64,000 nucleotides of DNA, from positions 8,140,685-8,204,684 of the forward strand of contig CM068382.1 of NCBI GenBank assembly GCA_034770075.1. The letters run 5' to 3'. Shown piece after piece: positions 21,383 to 29,700 of the stretch; position 1 is the stretch's first letter; each line of letters begins with the position of its first letter. Source of the DNA: Aralia elata. Taxonomy: Eukaryota; Streptophyta; Magnoliopsida; Apiales; Araliaceae. A program made the translations under genes and the position numbers. The notes under the pieces were generated by a model. It saw only the letters and a list, made by a program, of their open reading frames with translations, did not search any database and was not told the origin of the DNA.

Positions 21383-22138
21383 AGGGGTCTTAATTTTTTG
21401 TCCTAAATGAGTCTTAAATGGCATAGTATTGAATAAGATGATGTTGGAGGTCTCAAATTTTTTTGTCTCAAACATTGTTTTGAAACTCGGTCTGGACCGG
21501 TCGGTTCAACCAGTTGAACAGGAAATTGATTCTATGTCTGGTCCGATTTGACCCAGTTGAATCAAAATCTAGATTGAACCGGTTGACCATCGGTCGAACC
21601 GGTGGTTCAACTGGTAAAACCGATTTTTTATTATTTTTTAATATTTTTTTTACCAAATATTTAATATTAAAATTAACCACTTTTAATAATATTTTATGTT
21701 TTTGTTCATAAAAAATGATTTTTTTAAATTCTATTAATTACTAATAATATATATATTACATATTTATGACGTCACCGATTCAATAACGGTTCAACCAGTG
21801 ACCCATCTACCCAATAATTTTTTTGGTTCAATGACTGGTCCAGGTCTGAAAACATTGGTCTTAAAAAGTGTCTCAAATGATATGTCACCATAATATTTGA
21901 TTAGGTAGATCTCATGTATTGGTTAGGCAATAAATTATTATTAAAATATTCAATGTCATTTCATTTGAGACACATTTGAGACAAAAATTTTAAAATCCCT
22001 AACATTACTCTATTGAATATTTTAATGATAATTTATGGTATAACCAATCACATTAAATCTATCCAACCAATATTATGGTGACACATCATTTGAGATATTT
22101 TTTAAAATAAAAGATTTGAGACCCCTAACATCACCCCT
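21383..22138. mobile_element. Foldback MITE cluster with a second MITE nested inside
   Basis: The outer sequence starts aggggtcttaattttttgtc, and inverted counterparts end at about 22000 (gacaaaaattttaaaatccc) and again near 22130 (gatttgagacccctaac), so one imperfect element or two overlapping ones are present. A different MITE sits inside at 21478-21852. Confidence 0.55.
21478..21852. mobile_element. MITE rich in GGTTCAACCGG words
   Basis: Ends are TTTTGAAACTCGGTCTGGAC and, from the other side, TTTTCAGACCTGGACC; both are flanked by cattg. The interior repeats ggttcaac/gttgaacc words in both orientations. ORFs in it on both strands are by-products of the inverted repeats. Confidence 0.6.
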
Positions 22139-22272
22139 AATCTAAATTTCATAATTTTATTTTAAAATACTTATGTTTCATATTACTATTGAATGAGATA
22201 AAATAATAATTTTAACACTACCTATAAAATAATTCTCTTCTAAGATTAATGCCCAACTTGTATTCTTAAAAA

Positions 22273-23221
22273 AGTTAATTGCACTTTAGACCTTCCAAGT
22301 TCTACTCGTTTTATAATTGGGCTCTTAAAATATATAAATTCTCCCAATATAAACCTCAGAGTACATTTAAGTAAGCGATATACACCATTTCCGATATTTC
22401 GGCAAGATTTTGACCGAAAATACTTAAACAATACGATTTGATCGTATTTGACTTATTAAATTCATATAAAATCTGTATAATACAAAGATATTTAAAATTA
22501 ATATATTAACATTTTAAAAAGTTAAAAGGGTAAATATAATAAACCAAAATAATTAAAAAATAACAATTAAACTAATTGTTTATCATCCTTCTTCTTCAAC
22601 CTCCTAACATATACACTGTACAAAACACAACAAAAGTTAGTCATGGCCGCCACCTACCACCCAGGGTCGCCACCTACCTACCATCCAGCCATCTCCGCCA
22701 CCTAGCCGCCATACTTGGAGCCAAAGTAAGACCAACAACAGAAAATTTTAAAAAATCTATCAGTCACCAATTCAAGATTTTACAAATTATCAATTATAAA
22801 TTTTACAACTTAAATTACAAATTATATCACAAATTATAAATTTTACAAATTATAAATTATATCACAAATTATAAATTTTACAACTTAAATTTTATAAATT
22901 GTATTTATAATTTTATTTATAAATTTTTATAATTTTAAATTGTATTTATAATTTTATAATAAAATTATATGGATTTAATATAAGTATACAAATTTAATAA
23001 GTCAAATACAGATTTATACGAATTTAATAAGTATTTATATAGATTTAATTAGTCAAATACGGTCAAACCGTATGCTTGACCGTATTTTGGCCAAAAAATT
23101 AAGATCCATCGTGCTTAATTACTTAAATGTATTTTGGGGGTCTATATTGGGAGAATATTTATTTTGGAGGCCCAATTATAACAAGGGCGGAACTTAAAGG
23201 ACTTAAAGTGTAATTAACACT
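22273..23221. mobile_element. Non-autonomous Mutator-like element (MULE)
   Basis: A 949-bp element with long inverted ends (about 100 bp or more): AGTTAATTGCACTTTAGACC left and AGTGTTAATTACACTTTAAG from the right. It has a perfect 9-bp target duplication, TCTTAAAAA, at 22264-22272 and 23222-23230. Nine-base duplications define Mutator-type insertions. The interior is AT-rich with short tandem repeats (ttataaattttacaa) and a CCACCTACC-rich stretch near 22650-22710; no transposase is seen. The related block at 25245-25390 lacks the insertion. Confidence 0.85.
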
Positions 23222-23572
23222 TCTTAAAAATTTGGGGTCCGAAATGAGAATCACATATGTTTTTTGTGTGCCACAACGAGTGTAGTTTACAAAAGATAAA
23301 CTATATTAATATAAAGATGAAGTTGTTGTATTATTCAGTGCCTACTCCCCAATTAAATGATAAGCAACCTTGCCTTTCTGCATTATTACTTTAATTCTGT
23401 GTTGAAGTCCTATATATTATATTATATTTATAACAGGATGGATGTTTCAAATTTGGTGGGAGGCCACTGGCCGTCGTCACCTGCTTCGGCAAGCGGGTAG
23501 GGTAAGCTTGTGTCTCAAATTCAACACCTAAGTTAATATTGTAAAACTCTTCATATATATATATATATATAT

Positions 23573-23796
23573 ATCCTCCACCGATTGTATTAATTCCCTG
23601 AAGAAACACCAATTTCTGATGTAATGTTCCTAGCTCGAACTTGATGTTCTTGTGCTAAAATTATGAGTTTAATTGCAATATGTTCACATGTTTATGTATC
23701 TCTCTATACTATACATGAGGCAGTTACTCAAGATCCAAAGAGTCGAACCAAAAGGGAATTAATTAATTCGGTTGGTTCCTTGGACAAACCAAAACC
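23573..23796 (+). pseudogene. PARP3 fragment (part of exon 3, intron 3, part of exon 4)
   Basis: Closely matches 29095-29311 of the intact PARP3 gene: tcctcca, then ccgattgtatt, the exon 3 end ccaatttctgat, the whole of intron 3, and exon 4 from ttactcaag to ggacaaaccaaaacca. Copy-specific indels include loss of aggaaagaggaa and added taattaa. Because the intron is kept, it arose by DNA duplication. It follows a TA run that ends duplicated block A. Confidence 0.9.
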
Positions 23797-24590
23797 ACAG
23801 ATTAGGCCATACCTCATAATAATTCAATTCTGTTTTCAGGACCAGTTTCCTCTTTTGTTTCCAATAAAGTTGAAAATGTAACTTGGCACCACAGATTAGG
23901 CCATACCTCATATTTATCAAACTTTACACAAAATACCTTGTATTTCATCTACTATTTCTCCTTCATGTACTCCTTTATGTACTGTTTGTCCTCTTGCTAA
24001 GCAGCACAGACTGCCCTTAATTTCCAATAAGAGTGACTACTTCTGTTTCTATATTTGATTTGTTGCATTGTGATCTTTGGGGACCATATAAGGTTCAGAC
24101 ATCTACAGGATGTAGGTATTTTTTAACCTTGGTTGATGATTTTAGCAAAGCATGTTGGACTTTTCTCATACCTACAAAAGATCATGTTTTTTCATCATTC
24201 ACTAAATTCCTAGCATATTCATGTCAAAATCATTTTCACACCACTGTTAAAACAGTTAGAAGTGATAATGGGACTGAATCTTTAATACCAAACTGACCTC
24301 TTTATTTGATACACATGGAATTCTTCATCAAATTAAGTTCCTGTGTCAAAACCCCATAACAAAATGGCATCTCTTAGAAATGGCAAGAGCACTTAGACTA
24401 CAACAGAATACCTATCTTATCAACAGAATACCCACACCAATACTGGTTCGCAAAACTCCTTGTGCTGTTCTTCATTTTACTTCTCCTACTTATGATCACT
24501 CTTATAGCTTTTGGTTGTTTATGTTATGCATCTATTCATCATTCTGATAAATTTCATCCTAGAGCTGAGGAATGTATTTTCATAATATGT
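23795..24590 (+). pseudogene. Ty1/copia polyprotein relic (integrase region)
   Basis: Frames joined by eye show, in order, WHHRLGHTS (gag-pre-integrase), CTVCPLAKQHRLP (zinc-binding end), FDLLHCDLWGP...RYFLTLVDDFS (integrase core) and SDNGTE, then FDTHGILHQ, LLEMARAL, YLINRIPTP and HSDKFHPRAE, the usual order downstream of the core. Frameshifts and stops lie between blocks, for example near 24000-24060 and after 24292. Reverse transcriptase and LTRs are absent. Confidence 0.85.
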
Positions 24591-24760
24591 GTTAATTTGA
24601 ATCAACTACTTTGATTTTTAATTTTTAAATTCTATAATCTGAAATATATTTATATATAAAAAAATTGGTTTGGTATTATAATAATATGTGTAAATTTGAA
24701 TTAGTTATTTTGTTTTTTAATTTTAAAATATTGTAATATGATATATATTTATAATACTCA
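24586..24760. repeat. AT-rich two-copy repeat
   Basis: Copies starting near 24590 (ataatatgtgttaatttgaa) and 24683 (ataatatgtgtaaatttgaa) run for about 75 bases each. Non-coding. Confidence 0.6.
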
Positions 24761-25082
24761 TAATGTTGAAGACACAATTGTCCTTAGTAAAATGAGTTGG
24801 GTCGGATTTTGGATAGATTTTAGTGAAATTGAGGAAAAAGAACGGAATTGATACAAAATGTTACTTTAACGACCCAATTGAAGAAAAATAAATTTTAGAA
24901 ACGACTTTAAAACTAGGTGACAACTTAGAGGGATAGAAGTGTCATTTAACTAGTTTAATTATTAGGAATAATGGATTCTATAAAACACACTTTTTAATTT
25001 ATGTTTTACCAAAAGAAAATATAAATATTAAAAAATATAATTAACACTTGTATAATTAATCACGTTGGATATAAAATCTCAA

Positions 25083-25217
25083 GGGAATTGATATTTTCAA
25101 AAGTAAATTTGATAATTCAACAAGTTTTTCCTCACATGAATAGTAAATGAGGTCCACCCTCATATGAAAAAGTACTTTGTAAAACTAATACTTTCACTTG
25201 TGAAAATATCAATTTCC
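25083..25217. mobile_element. Short hAT-type MITE
   Basis: A 135-bp element with ends GGGAATTGATATTTTCAAAA and, from the right, GGAAATTGATATTTTCACAA. It has a perfect 8-bp duplication AATCTCAA at 25075-25082 and 25218-25225. Block A has the unoccupied site (aaaatctcaatatta, about 20215-20230). Confidence 0.8.
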
Positions 25218-25537
25218 AATCTCAATACTACTCCCTCCGTTCTTCTATAAAATCAATTCTCTTATGAGATTAATGCAACTTTTATTCTTAAAAAGTTGGG
25301 AGTCATTCCAAAATGAGAATCACATTTCTTTTTTGTGTGCCCACAACGAGTGTACTTTCCAAAAGATAAATAAACTATAGTACTAATATGACATCAATAT
25401 TGTTACTCAAATTTGGTGTAAAATATTAATAACTTAAATATATTTACCTTTAACATCAATATTGTTATTCAAGTCAAGTTATTACAACAAAAACTCGGTA
25501 ATCGACAACTTTCTTCTAAAATGAATATTTTGGCAAA

Positions 25538-25687
25538 GAAAATTGATATTTTTATAAATAAAATTAATAATTTTATAAATTAAATTAGTAATTTTATAAA
25601 GAATTTCTCACAAAAACAATAAACAAGATTCACCGAGAGAGAGGTTTGTAAAATTATTACTTTTATTTTTATAAAAATATCATTTCC
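25538..25687. mobile_element. Second copy of the gaaaattgatatttt MITE family
   Basis: About 150 bp with ends gaaaattgatatttttataa and, from the right, ggaaatgatatttttataaa. The ends resemble the MITE at 25083. No clear target duplication was found, so the borders are approximate. Confidence 0.5.
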
Positions 25688-26062
25688 AGCTTTTAATAAA
25701 AGGTATGTAATTAATTTTGATTTTAGAACGGCATATCATCTATATGTGGACTTTGCTAAATTTATCTCTCAAATTCAGCCTCTAAATCTTAAACTCTGCA
25801 TATATCATCCTCTAAATTAAAATTAAAATTAAAATTTTTATTTTATCCTCTAAATTAAAATTTTAATTTTTAAAATCAATTTAAACGCAACATATTAATC
25901 TTCTACATATAAAGGAGGAGCCCGCTGTCCGTCACCTACTTCGGGAAGCCGGAATTTAAAGCTTCGCTAAACTTATCTCTCAAATTCAACACCTAAATGT
26001 AAAACTCTAGCTTCATATTTTACCATTCAAATTTAATATTATTTTTACTTTATCCTTTTAAG

Positions 26063-26065
<3 letters not shown>

Positions 26066-26113
<48 letters not shown>
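26066..26113. repeat. TA dinucleotide run
   Basis: An almost pure TA run of about 48 bases that closes block B, about 680 bases upstream of the PARP3 start codon. The equivalent run in block A directly precedes the PARP3 fragment. Confidence 0.9.
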
Positions 26114-26115
<2 letters not shown>

Positions 26116-26423
26116 TGCGATCCTTGAATTTAATTTGTTTCTTTCTATTCTTTTCAGTGAATTAAAAAAAAGTAACATTAAAATTTTATATTCAATTTAA
26201 TTAATTGGGTTTAATTATTAATTATATTTTTTAATTTATGTATTTGTCTTCTCAAAAAAATAAATAAATTAAGTAGTCAATTAAAAAAAACTAAATAAAT
26301 ATTAGCTTATTAATATGAAGTGCAAGGTAGTGATATCAGTTGCTTACGTTACAAGTTTACGTCCAGTGGTAAGTTTAGAAGCTGCCAAGTGGCACAGAAT
26401 AAAAGAATCTCTCACGTCTCTCT

Positions 26424-26597
26424 GCATGCAGAATCTATACATACAAGACATCAATATATATACTTGTCATTTACACGTGTCAGGTCTTGAGAGTACCCTG
26501 TCGGACACGTGTTGCAATCTCCAACACTTGAATACACTTGTTAGTTGATGGGGGAGTACAGACAAGCTATGTTGTTAATATGATAAAGCACGTGTCC
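26424..26597 (+). promoter_or_regulatory. RY element and three ACGTG boxes upstream of PARP3
   Basis: CATGCA (RY core) lies in tctgcatgcaga at 26424-26430. Three ACGTG-core sites follow: acacgtgtc (26473-26481), gacacgtgtt (26504-26513) and gcacgtgtcc (26588-26597). They lie about 200-370 bases before the predicted start codon at 26796. RY plus ABRE/G-box clusters are typical of seed-maturation promoters bound by ABI3/FUS3-type B3 and bZIP factors; that reading is inference. Confidence 0.55.
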
Positions 26598-26795
26598 CTT
26601 ACCCTTTGTACCTCGGGCATGTTTGGAATGAGAAACCTTAATTAATTCTACTATGTTATTCTGCACTTATACTAAAGCTTGCTTTGGTTAGGACTTAGGT
26701 CTACTGATTAAGATTCTGGCTTTGTATTTATTTGTTGCTGGTTTCTTTTTCTGTTTTAATTTAGGTTGTAAAGGGAGACAAACAGAGAGCTCAAG

Positions 26796-29700
26796 ATGAA
26801 GGTTTGTTCCTCTTACCTCTTTTTTTTTATATATATATTATTATTATTCCAACTGCGTTGAAATGGTCTATTTTTTTTAATGATTGAAGAGGTTTATGGG
26901 TTTTTTTAGTTCAAAAAAAGATTTATATTGCGACAAAAAATATAAAATTTTAATTTGTTGCAAATTTTTATTTTGGTTTTGAAACAGGTTGATTCAAGAA
27001 GTTCCTTTGTTCTCATGTTGCTAAAGTTTCTTATGCTTATACAGACCAAATTAAACATTTCTCTGGGTTTAAAATATCTCACAAGAACTTATATGAACTA
27101 CCACTTGGGTATAAAATGGCCTAATACAATAAGAGTGTTAGTTATGTATTGCGATAAATTTACCACGAATTACAATCGGGAAGCTTATTATGTATTGATA
27201 GAAATTATAAGGGGGTCACTTATTACACATATTTTCTAAAAAAATTACCACATTAATACTTATTTGACAATCAAAAAAATTGTCGTACATATTCGTAATA
27301 TATATCATTTTTCATACAATAATACTCAATCCCAAAATCTATCTATTATATAATGGGAGAAAAAAAAAATAACGACTCTTCGTACATATTCGTAATATAT
27401 ATCATTTTTGTCGTTTTAATCTCTTATTCCTATTTTTACTCCCCCACTTATAACTTCTCCTTTTATGTTCACTTTTATTTTTTTTTGGCGGATGTGTCAA
27501 GTGACTAGTCTAGTCATTATAAAAGACGAACACTTCCCATTTAAATGAAGATATATAAAGATAAAAGAAGCAGCATAGAATATATATATATATATAGTAT
27601 AAAAGGGTACTTTTGGTCTATGAACTTTCAGATTTAAGGTACTAGACTACTAGTAGAAGCTTACTTGTTCATGTTGGTATATGTGAAGGTTCATGAAAAA
27701 AGATCTCATTCTCACTCTTCTAGTGGTGCTGAAGAAGAGAAAATGGTAACAAGAAAGCAGAAGGCAGATAACAAGGCACAACATGACGCCGAGCATGCAC
27801 CGAAGAAGGCCAAGTCCAAAAAAAGTGAAAACAGTAGTCAATCCAATGGGAAAACGATTGGGGACGCTGCTAGTGTGTTTGAGAAGTTTTGTAGAACTAT
27901 AAGTGAGCACCTCTCTATAGAACAAATGCGCAAAATTTTGGAAGCCAATGGTCAAGACACTTCTGGCTCTGATGATGCTGTTGTTCCTAGATGGTTAGTT
28001 ATACAATCCCCCTCAGTTCTCTTCCCTAAGTACTCCTAAGGGATACATTTAGCTTTTTAAGTCGATTGCGAAAATTGATATGCATTTTAAGCTTTGAAAA
28101 CAGCAAATATTTCTATTACTGTCGGTATACGTTAGTTAAATAGTGATATGTACTAAAATCAAATAAACTAAATCAGTATGATTTTGAATTTTAGTATTTT
28201 GCAAATTGACTTAAAATGAGAAGAATTATCCTGATGCCCATTGAAAGAGTTTTTATATAAGCATGTTGTAACAATATGGTATAAAAGACGAATGCTAAAT
28301 TGTACCCAAAGGCTACGTTTGTTTACAAAAAATATGTTTGGAATTAGATTATTTGTCTTAATTTAACATTATTTCGAATTATTTTATCTCATCAAGGAGG
28401 ATTAATAGTTCTTTAAATAGTCATAGGGACTATTTTTGTCATTCTTAAGGTTATTTATGAGGGATTATATAATCTTATTATGATGAATGTAGGATTAATA
28501 GTTCCTTTCATTTTAAACTATTAAATGACTTTATGGGATTAATAGTCCCGCATTAAGGGATTAATCGTTAAAGGATTAAATAATCTGAAATAGTCTTAAA
28601 TTAAGACATAGTCTAATCTCAAACATGCTTTTTACAAACAAACACGGCCTAAGTTTATAATGAACTCATTTTATTTTGTGGAGAGATGGTATGAACATTA
28701 GGGTGAAAAACTTTAATTTTGTTTTTTGGATCAGTTTTGCACTACTAATTATACCTTAAAAGGTATGATTTTTAACTAATAAATGAATACTGAGGGAGGG
28801 GTTTGCTAATTAGTCAAACTTAGGGACGAAAGGCACAAACACATGGAGGACTTTTGCATTTTAGTCGGCATAAAACTTTAAAGTTGCAAGCAGCATTGCC
28901 TTTGTATTGTCTTCAAAACAGTAGTTAGTGATATACTGTAATTTGTATGTATATGCAGCCAAGACATGCTGTTTTATGGACCACTAGATAACTGTCCAAT
29001 TTGTGGCAGTCACTTGGAATATGTTCGTACCGGTTATTCTTGCAATAATGGAGCATACAGTGAATGGTCTACTTGTACATTCAGTACTAGAGATCCTCCA
29101 AGGAAAGAGGAACCGATTGTATTCCCTGATTTTGTTGAAGAAGCACCAATTTCTGATGTAATGTTCATCGTACTTCATGTTCTTGTGCTAAAATTATGAG
29201 TTTACAATATGTTCACATGTTTATGTATCATGAGGCAGTTACTCAAGGAACATCAAGATCCAAAGAGTCGAACCAAAAGGGAATTCGGTTCCTTGGACAA
29301 ACCAAAACCATTTATGGGGATGACAATTTCTCTATCTGGTCGTCTTTCTCGAACACATGTATGTCCTCCCGACATATTTGTCATAAAAGATTGAGATGTG
29401 CTCCATGTGTATTTAATGGTAATCCTATGATGTTTTTATGTAGCAACAATGGAAGAGAGAGATTGAAGAACATGGTGGAGAAGTGGCCAATTCTGTTATT
29501 GGTAGTAATTCACGGAATACTCCCTAGTGTTTCAAGTTTTGAAGGTTTTACTAATGTTTGAGCCATGTATACAACTTTTGTTTCAACAATGTTTATTTGT
29601 AGGTGCAACTTGTCTTGTTATATCCCCCGCTGAACGAGAACGTGGTGGCTCATCCAAAGTTGCAGAAGCAGTGTATGTACTCCACATTCATATTTATCTC

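Larger units (their letters stand above)
24955..26113. repeat. Duplicated block B, colinear with 20083-23573
   Basis: Four anchors occur in the same order as in block A: aataatggattctataaaac (24969; A 20090), ctcttatgagattaatgc then tattcttaaaaa and aatgagaatcaca (25258-25330; A 22236-23252), ctcaaattcaacacctaa (25979; A 23515), and a TA run (26066-26113; A ~23553-23573). Block A carries a MULE and MITEs that B lacks, and B carries a hAT-type MITE that A lacks. Confidence 0.7.

Noticed and set aside
21468..21711. Two ORFs of about 65-70 codons on opposite strands
   Set aside because: They come from the inverted GGTTCAACC words of a MITE.
24033..24296. Possible intact integrase gene
   Set aside because: Only the integrase core is open; neighbouring conserved blocks are in other frames with stops, so it is a relic.
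26955..27239. 94-codon ORF starting after an acceptor-like gaaacag, possible PARP3 exon
   Set aside because: Its product does not match the PARP3 N-terminus; joining atgaag to 27689 does.
27665..27688. Upstream extension of PARP3 exon 2 from TTG/ATG
   Set aside because: The residues do not fit the conserved plant N-terminus; kept only as an alternative start at 27671.
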